From contig JAIWNI010000016.1 of the NCBI GenBank assembly GCA_025331435.1, positions 124,001 to 188,000 on the forward strand: a stretch of DNA of 64,000 nucleotides, written 5' to 3'. The stretch is from Choanephora cucurbitarum. Taxonomy: Eukaryota > Mucoromycota > Mucoromycetes > Mucorales > Choanephoraceae. Shown here piece after piece: positions 1 through 10,205 of the stretch; position 1 is the first letter of the stretch, and each line of letters begins with the position of its first letter. The position numbers and the translations under genes were made by a program. The notes beneath the pieces are model-generated. The model was not told the origin of the DNA. It ran no database searches and saw only the letters and a list, made by a program, of their open reading frames with translations.

Positions 1-286
1 GAATCAACGTATTATGAAGGAAATTGCTGGATTACAAACAAGCTGTAAGGCTATCTAATTGATTTGTATTTATTTACTGAATAAGTTGTATTAGATGATG
101 ATTTCACTGATTTTATAGATCAGATTGATACACTTCATCAACAAGCGATGGAACTAGAAAAGACAGTAAAAGCCTTGGATGATTATTCTCTGCATTTAGG
201 TAAGTACAAGTCAATCTATAGTATGAATAGCCTATATCAATGTGTATATTACAGAAAACAAAGTATCTAAAGTGATGCAGCAATAA
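1..286 (+). CDS. BLOC-1 subunit 2-like protein, 3' end
   Basis: This is the 3' end of a gene that starts before the window. Exons are 2-44, 119-199 and 255-286 (stop TAA 284-286), with introns 45-118 and 200-254, and the reading frame holds across both. The visible 51 residues form an amphipathic coiled coil containing KEIAGLQTSYQID and KALDDYSLHLENKV. They align well with the C-terminus of BLOC1S2 (AGLQPYLDQI ... KLDAYSKKLE), a subunit of the BLOC-1/BORC complexes that act in endosome and lysosome biogenesis and positioning. The assignment rests only on this short coiled coil, so another BLOC-1-like subunit remains possible. Confidence 0.6.
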
Positions 287-371
287 ACTGTTATTTGAAA
301 TACCGTTTTATACAATGACTCATGAAGTGTGTGACTTTAAAAAAAAATAGAAGATAATCTACTAAGATCAA

Positions 372-374
<3 letters not shown>

Positions 375-405
<31 letters not shown>

Positions 406-407
406 TA
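375..407. repeat. (CTTT)n microsatellite
   Basis: About eight CTTT units lie just upstream of the acetylornithine aminotransferase start codon, in its leader. Pyrimidine-rich tracts precede several start codons in this window. Confidence 0.9.
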
Positions 408-414
408 CTTTAGC

Positions 415-1868
415 ATGTATAGATCTATTCAATCATTGTATCGTTTTCAGCCTAGTGTGTTGGTAAGCCACCCAGATCATACCTACATGTTGCCTTTCTT
501 TAAACATCAAACAATAGAAACGCTCTTATGCTGTCTCTAGTCTCATTCAACCTGTGACAAAGGTAATTCACTTTCCCACCCTCTCTCTGTTAATGATTTT
601 TTTTTCTCACACATTAACTCAAGTTAACACATCCTGATCATGATGTACCTGCTACCACTCGAGCCAAAGTAGAAGAATACAGCAAATATACAGTCAACAC
701 GTACGCTAGACCTGATGTTGTCATGTCACACGGTAAAGGATGTTATCTGTTCGACACACAAGATCGCTCTTACCTGGACTTCACAGCTGGTATTGCCGTC
801 AATGCATTAGGCCATTCAGATCCTCAGGTAGCTCAGGTCTTGTTCGATCAAGCCAATCGATTGGTCCATACCAGCAATCTATACCATCACACCAATGCAG
901 GTGAACTTGCCAAGAAGATCATCGACACCACGCATCAACACGGTGGTACCTGGGCCAGTAAGCTCTTCTTGGCCAATTCAGGTACAGAAGCCAATGAAGG
1001 TGCTCTCAAGTTTGCTCGTAAATGGGGTAAAGAAACATCCCTTGAGAAGCATGAGATTGTCTCGTTCACCAATGCCTTCCATGGTCGATCCATGGGCAGT
1101 CTGTCTGTCACTTACAATCCTAAATACCAAAAGCCCTTTGCTCCTCTTTTGCCTGGCATCAAGACCAGTCCCTTCAACGATATCCAAGCTGCCCTTGAGA
1201 CGATCACCGAAAAGACCTGTGGTGTCATCATTGAGCCTATCCAGGGTGAGGGTGGTGTCCATCCTGCCAAAAGGGATTTCCTACAGGCCTTACGTGAACG
1301 ATGTGATCAGACCAACAGTTTATTGATCTTTGATGAAATCCAGTGTGGTCTAGGTCGTACAGGCAAGATGTGGGGTCATCAACACTTTGGTTGTGTGCCT
1401 GATATCTTGACCATGGCCAAACCCTTAGCCAATGGTGTGCCTATTGGTGCTATCATGACAACAGAGAAAGTGGGTGAGATGATCAAGTTGGGTGATCATG
1501 GTACTACCTTTGGTGGTAATCCTCTTGCCTCTGCTGTTGCTCTGCATGTGGTCAGTCGAATCACTCAGCCTGAATTTATGGCTCAGGTGAATGAAAAGGG
1601 TGCCTTTTTACGAGGATTGTTGACTGAAGTTCAAGAGGCACATCCTGATCTGATCAAGGAAGTACGTGGTAAGGGTTTATTGATCGGTGTTGAGTTCCAT
1701 AAGGATCCTTCTCCTATTGTCAAGATGGCGCGTGAACGTGGTTTGTTGGTAGTGACTGCTGGTTGTAATACAGTGCGTATCATTCCACCCTTGACGATCA
1801 CTGAATCAGAAGCTGTGGAAGGTGTCTCTCGATTTGCTGGTGCTGTTCAACAATTGGCTTCTGTTTAA
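415..1868 (+). CDS. ARG8: Acetylornithine aminotransferase, mitochondrial
   Basis: Class-III PLP aminotransferase that makes N-acetylornithine from N-acetylglutamate semialdehyde in arginine biosynthesis. Exons are 415-462, 518-562 and 624-1868, all phase 0, giving 445 residues, a normal family length. The first two exons encode a basic, Ser/Tyr-rich presequence (MYRSIQSLYRFQP, KRSYAVSS) that looks like a mitochondrial targeting peptide. The mature part begins near VPATTRAKVEEYSKYTVNTY. Diagnostic motifs are LFLANSGTEANEGALKFARK, FHGRSMGSLSVT, LIFDEIQCGLGRTG (the PLP-contacting Asp) and TMAKPLANG with the Schiff-base lysine near residue 297. The ATG at 723 used by a simple ORF call would remove about 64 residues, including conserved ones, so the spliced start is preferred. 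The gene ends only 67 bp before the USE1 start. Confidence 0.95.
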
Positions 1869-1935
1869 AAGCCCGCTAAACCTATGTTATCTTATTATTA
1901 TTATTTTATTTTTGTCTTTCTTTCAATCTATAGAA

Positions 1936-2962
1936 ATGTTATCTACTACTGAAGAAATCAATTTATATCGTCTCTTGACTAGTTGTGAAAATGAATTAAA
2001 AAAGCAACCGATTGATGTTTGGGAACCTTCTGAAAAGAGAAAGTTTGCTACTGTAAGGATAAAAAGAGTCAGTGGGAAGGGAGGCTTATTTTGTTTCTTT
2101 TATAGTATGTAAAATACCTTGTTGATCTTCAGGCTAAATCATCAAAAACGTAATAGAACAATAGGATACACAATCAAAAAGACTAAACAGCAATATCAGT
2201 ACTTTTTCAGATCGTATTCATCAGTTATCAGCTATTGTCTCTATACATACTTCAGTAAAGTTGTGCTTTTTATGTGATTTACCAGTTCACTGACTATCTC
2301 ATAAGTATGTGCATGTAGAGAAAGGTATAGCTGAAGCTCGATTGGTCAAGAAGAGACATCGTGATCACTTGAGACAACTTGAAAAGCCACACCCAGAATG
2401 GTTATCTGAACTTAAACACGAGTTGGATGCTACCAAGAAAGTAAGTAGGAATAAAGAAAGATGGGCTCAATTACTCATGTGTTTGAAGCCTTCATTTCAA
2501 AAACAAGAAACACCTGTTGAAGAGACAAAGACAAAACCATCAGAAAAGACAGAATTACGTCAAAGGTTTTAAAAAAAAAAGAAAAAAAAAAAAGAGAGGC
2601 CCATCCTGACTGACATGACCTATAGAAATGTGACTCATGAAACAAACAACATGGAACATGTCCTTCAGCATCATCGTCAACTCCATGATGAACTCACAAC
2701 TGATCTCAGTCGAATGGCACAACAACTCAAACTCAACAGCCAAGCATTCGGAGACACACTCTCCAAAGATGACCTGATCCTCAAAGACGCCCAAAAGGCA
2801 GTTGAGAGTAACCTATCTCATATGACAAAAGAAAGACAACGTCTAGACCAACACTATGCTAAATCATGGGGCACAAGTTTCATGTCCATGGCACTTGTCT
2901 TGTTTGTCTCTATCATGTTTGTCCTTGTCTTCTTTACAATCAAATTCTTACCCAAAGCTTAA
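1936..2962 (+). CDS. USE1: SNARE protein Use1 (Golgi-to-ER retrograde transport)
   Basis: Tail-anchored Qc-type SNARE that acts with Ufe1/Sec20/Sec22-type partners in retrograde fusion at the ER. Proposed exons are 1936-2052, 2106-2149, 2211-2254, 2319-2565 and 2626-2962, giving 262 residues, close to the animal length of about 259. The N-terminal EINLYRLLTSCENE matches the conserved Use1 start (ELNLVRLLSRCE). The second and third exons give KYLVDLQAKSSK and VISY...YFKKGIAEA, which align with VINEY...DFLKGMLQAE. The C-terminus has the SNARE coil (VLQHHRQLHDELTTDLSRM ... KERQRLDQHYAKSWG), then one transmembrane anchor and a short tail FLPKA. The 44-nt third exon and the GTTTTA donor at 2566 are the least certain points. 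The stop lies 18 bp from the convergent MFS gene. Confidence 0.88.
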
Positions 2963-2980
2963 AAATAATAAAATGATTTT

Positions 2981-4607
2981 TTATAAATAGGACCATGATA
3001 GAATACCACTGATCAAAGAGAGTAAGGCAGCATAAAAATAAGAGCCATGGACAAGATAGCCAGTCAAGAGTAAGCCAAGGGTAGGGCCTAGACTGCTATA
3101 ACATGCTGCCATGGTACCCTTTAACATCATACGTTCATGGCCTATCAACACAACAGAATCCACTTGATGAGCAGCTATCAACCAGATAGCATGCATGGCC
3201 AATGCTTTTTTTTTTAAAAACTGATTAGATAACCTAATTGTAACACATGAATAAAAGCTATCTTACCAAACAAACTCTGTAACACAATAGCCCATAGTTG
3301 TGTACTGAATGCACCTCCAGGCTGTAATTGAGTATAACTTAGGGTGCATACAGTCAAGATGAGATGAGCCATGACTACCATCACAGGTAAATGACCATCA
3401 TGAATCACCTTAAAATAGAGGTTTGTATCCATTGTTGTCTATATCATGCCATTCTCTTACCTTAAGCACAAGGTAATGAGCAAGATAATCTGCCATGATG
3501 GTCATACATCCCATAAGACCCAATGTATGCATAGGAAATCCCAAGGTATCATGAAGATAGAGATAGAGTAAAGGCTGTGTCATACCATAGGCCATACCCA
3601 AACAAAAGATGGAACTGACAAAGGATCGAACCATCCATTTGGAGTGATTTATCTCTGGACAGTGTGTGTAGCCAGGCATCAAGGTGATCAAGACAATGGC
3701 AGGTGCCTGAGGAGGTGGATAAGGCAATCGAGCCAATTCAAATGAGGGGGGTAGATGATCATCCCAGACTGGATGGGATTTACCCACTCGGATACTCTGG
3801 GTAGCATAGGATAGTTCACTGAGGAGACTGGTGGGTCTAGGCAGAGGTTTAGATTGATTGGTTGCCATGCGTTGAAGTAGACTGGGATCTTCTTCTGATA
3901 TATGCGATAGGTGCTCTTTGAAAAGACTGTAGGGTTTATAGTAATCTGGCAGAAGGGGTGATTGTTCATCTTGAATGCCTAAGAGGGTTGGATCTGCAGG
4001 CTGAACGGTAGTAGAGAGGGATAAGAGAAAGAGGATGACTGAGCCAATCAGGAGAGTGACCATCAAGGTGTCAAAATCATGGTCATCATCCAAGGACCAA
4101 CCAATGCCTATGGTCATGATAGCAGAAATGATTTTACCATATTGTCTTTCATTGGCTTATATATATATATAGAATAGGTGTAAGCAAACAATCCTCTAGA
4201 TACATCAAATGTTTACCATAAAGGACTTTATAGTCACCTAATATCTTGATGATGGCACTATCAATCAAGACCTCTAAGGGTTGATAAAAGAGACCATCTA
4301 GGATACAGGATAGAATCACGATAGGCAAAAGGAAAGGTGTAGGTGGTACAGACAATATCAAGAGAATGCCAGCTGTGCCTATGGCAGTCAATAGGCCAGT
4401 CAGGACACCATGAAGGGAAGGTCTGTGGTCTACCAGGTCTATCCAAAAGGCAGAGGCAGGTAATTTCAAGAGCATGACAAAGGCAGTCAGGAGAGAGATT
4501 GCCAAGAAATCAAATCCTAAACGATGCATATAATATAAGCATAAATAAGGATGAATGCTGGTAGTGGCTGCATGGGCTGCTGTTAATAGTTTTGTCCAAA
4601 ATATCAT
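2981..4607 (-). CDS. Major facilitator superfamily carrier (MFS_1-like/MFSD6-like)
   Basis: Exons on the minus strand are 4607-4217, 4155-3461, 3408-3267 and 3204-2981, giving 483 residues. The protein has about 12 hydrophobic helices split by a hydrophilic central loop (the IQDEQSPLLPDYYKPYS region). The N-terminus (AHAATTSIHPYLCLYYMHRL) and the YG..RQYGKIISAI segment after helix 4 resemble the MFS_1-like group (maltose-permease/MFSD6-like fold). The end of helix 4 is rebuilt across the first intron as LYANERQYGKII. The substrate cannot be read from the sequence. The gene is convergent with USE1, with 18 bp between stops. The poly-A-rich acceptor at 3205 is unusual but keeps phase. Confidence 0.8.
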
Positions 4608-4797
4608 AGAAAAAAAAGAAAAAAGTGAAAAAAGAAGGAGAAAAAGAGGACGGATCTAACACACTTTTTTTTTGTATTTTGTAAACAATAAACAAGGAAG
4701 TTTTCCTCCATCTTTCAGGGACCAAATGTTCACTCTAAATTTCCACTGTTTCCATGGTTCCCCTCTTTCCCCAATAGTTTATATAGAATGAGATTTA

Positions 4798-5132
4798 TTA
4801 TTCATCACCAAGGAGAGCAAAGGGATTGACTAAAAAAAAAAGTGGACATGAGTATAGCCTTACATAGAGAGTCCATTGTAACTTACATGTCTTCTTTTCC
4901 TTTTCTTTTTCCTTCTTTCTATCCTTTTCTTTACGGAAAGACATGACAACATCACTTTGGTTAGGTGTTCTGGTCACTCCGGGAATGAAGGCCATCTTGA
5001 CTGGAGGTACTTTGGCAAAGGGACTACCTGCCAAAGCTAAAAGAGTGTTACGATCGTAAAAACTACCTAAACCTATCGTCAATCTTTTCTTTCTTTCTTT
5101 CTTTAGTGTCTTTTACCTTGTTCAACAGCCAT
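4798..5132 (-). CDS. eIF4E-binding protein (4E-BP)
   Basis: Small translational repressor that binds eIF4E and blocks eIF4G recruitment; in animals it is controlled by TOR phosphorylation. The exon from about 5096 to 4887 contains SFYDRNTLLALAGSP, the canonical YxxxxL-phi eIF4E motif (Y-D-R-N-T-L-L), followed by SPFAKVPPVKMAFIPGVT. This matches the 4E-BP core (YDRKFLMECRNSP...PGVT) in order and spacing, with SP/TP sites. A Lys/Glu-rich stretch then joins across an intron (4886-4830) to a last exon ending NPFALLGDE. The start is uncertain. The only nearby ATG exon (5132-5117, MAVEQ) joins in frame only through a 20-nt gap at 5116-5097, too short for a spliceosomal intron, and that gap lies in a (CTTT)n tract that may be collapsed. 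Otherwise a remote 5' exon exists. With that join the product is about 85 residues. Confidence 0.8.
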
Positions 5133-5220
5133 GATCTTATACAAAAAAGAAGAAGAAGAAGAAAAAAAAAATGAACAAAATTTTTTATTTATTATTTTAG
5201 AAAACAACATCATCAGCCAA

Positions 5221-6348
5221 TTAAAAGATAGCACTGGCAGCTTGACTTCCCACTTTTTAAAAAAAAAAATAAATAAGTAAATGCACTATAGATTCATCTA
5301 TCTAACTTACGTGTTGCACCAAAACCCCAAGTGGCTGCAGTAGCCACATTACCACCAAACTTCTTTGCCATATTAGCCACCTTTTTATCACCACCATGAT
5401 CTTCTTCTTCTGTATGAGTCACCACAGTAGAGGATTGACCATAGTTTTGTACGGGTGGTGGACCATAGTTCTGTGCAGGTGGTGGACCATAGTTCTGTGC
5501 AGGTGGTGGACCATAGTTCTGTGCAGGTGGTGGACCATAGTTCTGTGCAGGTGGTGGACCATAGTTCTGTGCAGGTGGTGGAGGTGGTGGTTGATACATG
5601 GCTTGAGGAGGAGGTGGGTAATGATAAGGTGTATTCTGTGTCTCTGTAGTATAATGTTGTTGTGGTGGTGGTGGTGAAGGAAAGGCAGGTTTAGCAGACA
5701 ATGGAGGTGCCCATGGTTTCTTGGGCTTCACTACAGGACTATAGGCTATGTCAATAAAGAATAACAATACTATATATAACACTTACGCTATCTTCTTGAC
5801 ATGGTTTTGAGGAAAGATACCTGACTTACCATGCACTGTACCCTTCCACCAATCATCATTCACTATGATCCTTCAATCAATATAATAATAATAATAAAAA
5901 GAAAGAAATGCTTACCATATTCAATTACTTCAATCAAATCACCTTGTTTAAATGATAAATCAGTCTGAGGATCTTCTCCATGATAATCATACAATGCTTC
6001 AGCCATCGTCAAGATAGAATCCTGTTGTTGAATGGCTTGTGCATAAGCAGGTGGAGAGGCTGTCTTTTCAGGTTCTGTAGGTATGGCCTTGACTAAGGGT
6101 TGGTTATTCTGCCAATCAGCACGTCTGGTAGGTAATTTAGGTAAATCCCGAGTGGTAGATGATTGATTGATAGATTTACGAGTAGGTAAAGGAGGTCTCT
6201 CTGTAGGTGGATGAATTTGATTCGGCAAGAGTGCAATGACATCATTGTATGTCTTTTGCTCTATAAAACTATGCTCTTTTAAAAAAGATAAATCATGTAA
6301 AATAGAAGCTAATATATGATTAGCAACATTGAGATTTGAATTCTCCAT
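5221..6348 (-). CDS. SH3-domain protein with PPPAQNYG repeats (Lsb1/Pin3-like)
   Basis: Exons on the minus strand are 6348-5916, 5862-5787, 5738-5311 and 5252-5221, giving 322 residues. The order is: helical N-terminus (NVANHILASILHDLSFLKEH); Pro-rich linker with PPLPTRK and KLPTRR; an SH3 domain split by the first intron (AEALYDYHGEDPQTDLSFKQ ... VNDDWWKGTVHGKSGIFPQN); a Pro/Gln/Tyr-rich region with PPPAQNYG octapeptides; and a C-terminal tail (VANMAKKFGGNVATAATWGF ... LGSQAASAIF). The layout resembles yeast Lsb1/Lsb2(Pin3), which bind Las17/WASP at actin patches, so a cortical actin or endocytic role is inferred. The last exon is only 32 nt. The acceptor at 5739 is chosen by phase, because the upstream AG at 5746 would break the frame. 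Confidence 0.82.
5438..5581. repeat. 24-bp coding minisatellite (PPPAQNYG units)
   Basis: Five identical 24-bp units (5462-5581) and one diverged unit (5438-5461) encode the octapeptide repeat of the SH3 protein on the minus strand. The perfect identity suggests recent expansion and probable length variation between strains. Confidence 0.95.
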
Positions 6349-6469
6349 CTCTTTTTTTTTTAAAAAGAAAGAAAAAGAAAGAAAAAAAAAGAGTGGAAAT
6401 TAAATATAAATAACTAAAAAAAAAAAAAGGGGGAGAATTCTATAAATATCTAGATCACATGATGTTTAT

Positions 6470-8054
6470 TTAGCGCATTTCAAATCTATCTTGATGATTC
6501 TCTTCACTGTCTCTATAGTTTGACATGCCTCCATCAATCAATAAAATAGGCGTACTTTCAGCCACTGTACTGTACATAGGAGTGGGTATATCATGTTCAC
6601 TATCCACTTCTTCTAGACCATCCAAGCTATCTAAAGGTGCTTCCTGTACTTCTTTACGTGATTTAATAGCCATCGCCTTGAATTTCAACCAATTGTAGAG
6701 ACCAATACCAAACAGAGTGATACAGAGACCAATGATGTTGATCCATGTCAGGATATCACCAAACACAATAGATGAAATAAAGATGGTGGCTACTTCCTTA
6801 AAGATACCACAGACACTCAAGGTGACTACAGATGTACGTTTGATCAAGAAGAATTCAGAGACAATCATACAGAAGGCAAGACTGCCACCTGCCAAAATGA
6901 CACCTATCTAACTTAACTATGAGTTATTGTCATTCAATCCATCTATCCCCTTACTGTATGTAATCCCTCTGAAAAGGTGATAAAGAAGGCACTTTGAAAG
7001 ATAGTGATATAGCCTTCTACAATAGCTGAAATGACCAGCAAAATAACAGCCTGAGAAGGTGCCAAAAAGAAGATGGAAGCAAAGGGATTGGTGAGACCCA
7101 TACTCTCTTTACGTAACAGTACCTCTGTCAGAGACCAACGTAGACCACCACAGGCAGCAGCAGCCATGACCTGAATGAATCTGTAAGGTAAATCAGTGGA
7201 TGGTCCTTTATCATGTCTATCTTTTTTTTTTTTTTACCCCACAAGTTCAAAGTCAGTTTCATCAGAGACCATCAGAATGACACCTAGTGTGATGATCACG
7301 ATAATCAAAATCAATTTCCAATGCGGCTTCTCTAGCTTAAAGAGAAAGGCAAATATCAGCACAAAGGCCAAGGTAGATGATTTACACATCGCTATCCATA
7401 AAGTCAATCATCTTCATATTATATATATATGTATAAACTTACTATAGAAAGATAGAGTGATTGTCTTTAAGGATAGATTCGATAGACCAATATCTAGACT
7501 GGTGGCTAATGCACAAGGTAGGATTTTATATCTACATAGAGGATAAATATATACATATAATCTCTCTCTCTCTCTCTCACTTACATATAATCTGAAATAG
7601 ACGGTCTCTTGGTAGGTCTCAGCTTAGGTACCAACAGGAGTGATGTGCCTGAAAAGAAGAATTGAACAATCATATGTACACTGGTCACAAACAGAGGATA
7701 TTGGAAATTATAGTGATCTTCTGAAAACATCCATTTGTTGTAGACTGATAAAATAGTAGCAAACTAACATAGGCATTAGTTTTATGTTTGTATCCCATTT
7801 TATTTGTTCAACTCACTAAATACCTAAGAACATCATGTCAATAAATAAAGTAGTCGATTGTCTAGAGAGTTTACTTACCAAGAGAATATCCAGAATAGGT
7901 TAATGGCCGATGTTTTAGCCATCGTCTTTCTCTGTTGTATTGCATGTTCTTGTTGTGTGGCTGTGTTGAGTAGTGCTTCTGAAGGTAAAGAAAGTGAGTC
8001 ATCAGGTAATGAATAGTCACTTTCTACAGATGGTCTATTCTCTGTTGATTTCAT
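6470..8054 (-). CDS. SLC35C2-like nucleotide-sugar/triose-phosphate-family transporter
   Basis: Ten-helix drug/metabolite-superfamily carrier of the Golgi or ER. Exons on the minus strand are 8054-7879, 7823-7817, 7763-7585, 7531-7443, 7391-7238, 7180-6955 and 6907-6470, giving 422 residues. Motifs match SLC35C2: WYLFATILSVYNKWMF in the first helix, ILPCALATSLDIGLSNLSL, TMCKSSTLAFVLIFAFLFKL, GGLRWSLTEVLLRKES..NPF and VVTLSVCGIFKEVATIF. The second exon is a 7-nt microexon supplying the end of Trp plus Tyr-Leu of WYL; without it the frame is lost. The C-terminus is hydrophilic and acidic. SLC35C2 in animals affects Golgi fucosylation of Notch; the substrate here is unknown. Confidence 0.87.
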
Positions 8055-8174
8055 TTTTATATAAATGAAAGAAAGACGTGTATCTCTATGAAAAAAAAGC
8101 GTGTATTTTAAATGCCAGCCCCTCAAAAATAATAATAATAATAGAGTATATAGAATAGTTTATTATATTAGTGA

Positions 8175-8783
8175 TTATTTAGTATCTTCATAAAAGTTTT
8201 TTAGGTATTCTTCAGCCTCAGCATATTCTGTCTTGACTTGTGGTAATAGAGGTGTGATACGCTTCAGGGCTTCATCTTCCTTAATGTCACCAGAACCATC
8301 TTCTTCTTGAAGATTACCAACATTCTGAATCTTTTCACATGTTGCCTTTACTTTCTTTAGACCAATGGCTGCTGAACTACCCTTTAAGAAATGACCAAGT
8401 CGAGAGAGTTCAAGTAGATCTTTTTGTTTTCTATACCAACATGTCAGTTTCCCCCTTTATAATAAGTATCCAATCTACTTACAATGCCTCATCCATATCT
8501 TTAAAGGTAGCCTCAGCTTGTTCGAAATAATCATTGACAATGTTGTAAGAAAACGAATGATCATCTTCTTCATCCATATCCAACAGTTGTTCAAAGGTGA
8601 TCATATCAATCAAATCATCAGGATTGACTACTTTTTCTTCGGCTGTGTTGTCTTGTGTATGTGTTGAATCAGGTGATGATGGTTCTTTCTTCTTGAAACA
8701 GTTAACGCGAGTTCTATTTTGAGTGTAGTCATAGTTACCAAATCCTCTTCCTTAAGAGCTGGGGTATTTTCACGACTTGTCAT
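8175..8783 (-). CDS. YPD1: Histidine phosphotransfer (HPt) protein Ypd1
   Basis: Phosphorelay intermediate that moves phosphate from hybrid histidine kinases to response regulators such as Ssk1 and Skn7. Exons on the minus strand are 8783-8739, 8691-8483 and 8430-8175, giving 169 residues, which is the usual size. A variable acidic N-terminus precedes LIDMITFEQLLDMDEED. The four-helix bundle follows, with the HPt signature LGHFLKGSSAAIGLKKV; the phospho-accepting His is about residue 98. CEKIQNVG matches Ypd1 CERIQNLG. Two AGs three bases apart (8692 and 8689) could serve as the first acceptor without changing frame. The gene is divergent from the 2OG oxygenase across about 717 bp. Confidence 0.93.
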
Positions 8784-9500
8784 CTTTAGTCAATTTGACG
8801 CGAAAAATAAAAAAAAAAAAGAAAGAAAGAAAGAAAGAAAAAATAAGAAGATATAAATTTTTTTTTTTAAACTATCTTTGACCTTTTCATACGTCATCGT
8901 GAACAAGAGACTCCACTCCCCCCCTTTTTTTTTCCTTTTATGTATTATTTTGTTACTATTTTCCCTGAAAGAAAAAATGATCAATAAGGGAATTTTCTAT
9001 AGTGTTAGAAGAGATTCTTTTCTCTTGTTCTGATATAGATGACAAATAGAATTTTAGTTTTCATCAAAAAGAAAAAAAGGTTGGACTACGGAGTTTAAAT
9101 AGATATCAGGTCCACTTTCTATAAAAAGACAACATGAATGATTCCATGTCTCCAGTTTTATGTCTTGACGATATCTCTATAGACAATCTTCTACTTCTTT
9201 TTCTATTCTTTATTTTCAAAGAATATTCTTTTTCTTTTAAAAAAAAATCATTCCAAAAAAGGTAACTGGCTTGTTTACTTGTATCACCCAAGTTATAGTT
9301 CTCTCCTGATTTTACCCTGTTCTTTTTTAAACCCCCCCTTCCATCTTCTACAGGCACACTATATAACTTACGTAATGGACTGTCTTTTTTTCATCGTTCG
9401 TATGGGCTATAAACCCTCTATGTAAAAAAGGACCTTTTCTAAAGAAAGTCACAAGGTCTTGTGTATTTTTTTTTAAAAAAAAAAAGATTTTTATATTATA
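8784..9500. other. Intergenic, divergent promoter region
   Basis: AT-rich spacer between the divergent YPD1 and 2OG oxygenase genes, with several A/T homopolymers and (GAAA)n around 8819-8838. Short ORFs here show no family signature. It presumably holds both promoters, but no specific element stands out. Confidence 0.5.
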
Positions 9501-10205
9501 ATGAGTGATGACTTTGATCTCTTTGGTGAGACAACAGAAGAAGAACAAGCAAGACTCAATCAACTTCATGACCAAACAAGATTGACCACACAAACACGAC
9601 TTAACAATTTCCCCCCAGATCCCAACAGACGCTCACAAGAAGACAACCGATGGATCTTCCATCAGGTCCGTCGTGATCAATTTCAAACACCCATCATTCA
9701 GCCAGCCGTCCTCAGTCCAGAAGAATGTCAGTCGATCCTCAAGACTGTCTCTGACCAAGTCTGGACAGGATCCCGTCATTCAGCATTTGCCACCACCGAT
9801 ATCCCTATTCGATCCCATCCTACCCTTCACTACCTTGTACCTTTGATCAAGAGACGCATGTTCCCTCAGTTGGCTGAGTACTATGGCTTTAAGGTGACTG
9901 ATATCGACTTTAGAGATATCTTTTTGGTCAAGTACGATACAGCCACCCAAAGAGGCCTTGAGCTTCATTCAGATGGCTGTCTGTTTTCCTTGACACTGTT
10001 GATCAGTCATCCAGATGACTTTGAGGGTGGAGGCACTTATTATGCCAACCTAGACCGTATTCTCTATCTAGAACAAGGTGACTGTGCTCATCACAATGCA
10101 CATTTGATGCACAGTGGTGTGGATATCACACAAGGGACACGGTATATCCTTGTGGGGTTTATTGATACAGTTGATACAGTCTTAAAAGACAGTCAATTAA
10201 ACTAG
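9501..10205 (+). CDS. 2-oxoglutarate/Fe(II)-dependent dioxygenase (prolyl 4-hydroxylase-like)
   Basis: Single-exon gene of 234 residues. The N-terminus is acidic and polar, and the double-stranded beta-helix core starts near VLSPEECQSILKTVS. The iron-binding HxD is in LELHSDGCLFSLTLLI (His about 156, Asp about 158), the distal His in AHLMHSGVDI (about 204), and the 2-oxoglutarate Arg in GTRYILVGF (about 214). The set is complete, so the enzyme should be active. The P4Hc-type fold hydroxylates proline or other side chains; the substrate cannot be predicted. The stop TAG (10203-10205) lies inside a CTAG whose opposite strand is the stop of the convergent poly(A) polymerase gene, so the coding regions overlap by 4 bp. 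Confidence 0.88.
   Translation: MSDDFDLFGETTEEEQARLNQLHDQTRLTTQTRLNNFPPDPNRRSQEDNRWIFHQVRRDQFQTPIIQPAVLSPEECQSILKTVSDQVWTGSRHSAFATTDIPIRSHPTLHYLVPLIKRRMFPQLAEYYGFKVTDIDFRDIFLVKYDTATQRGLELHSDGCLFSLTLLISHPDDFEGGGTYYANLDRILYLEQGDCAHHNAHLMHSGVDITQGTRYILVGFIDTVDTVLKDSQLN

Noticed and set aside
5396..5677. Plus-strand ORFs rich in Trp/Val across the minisatellite
   Set aside because: Antisense shadow of the PPPAQNYG repeat; no start context or family.
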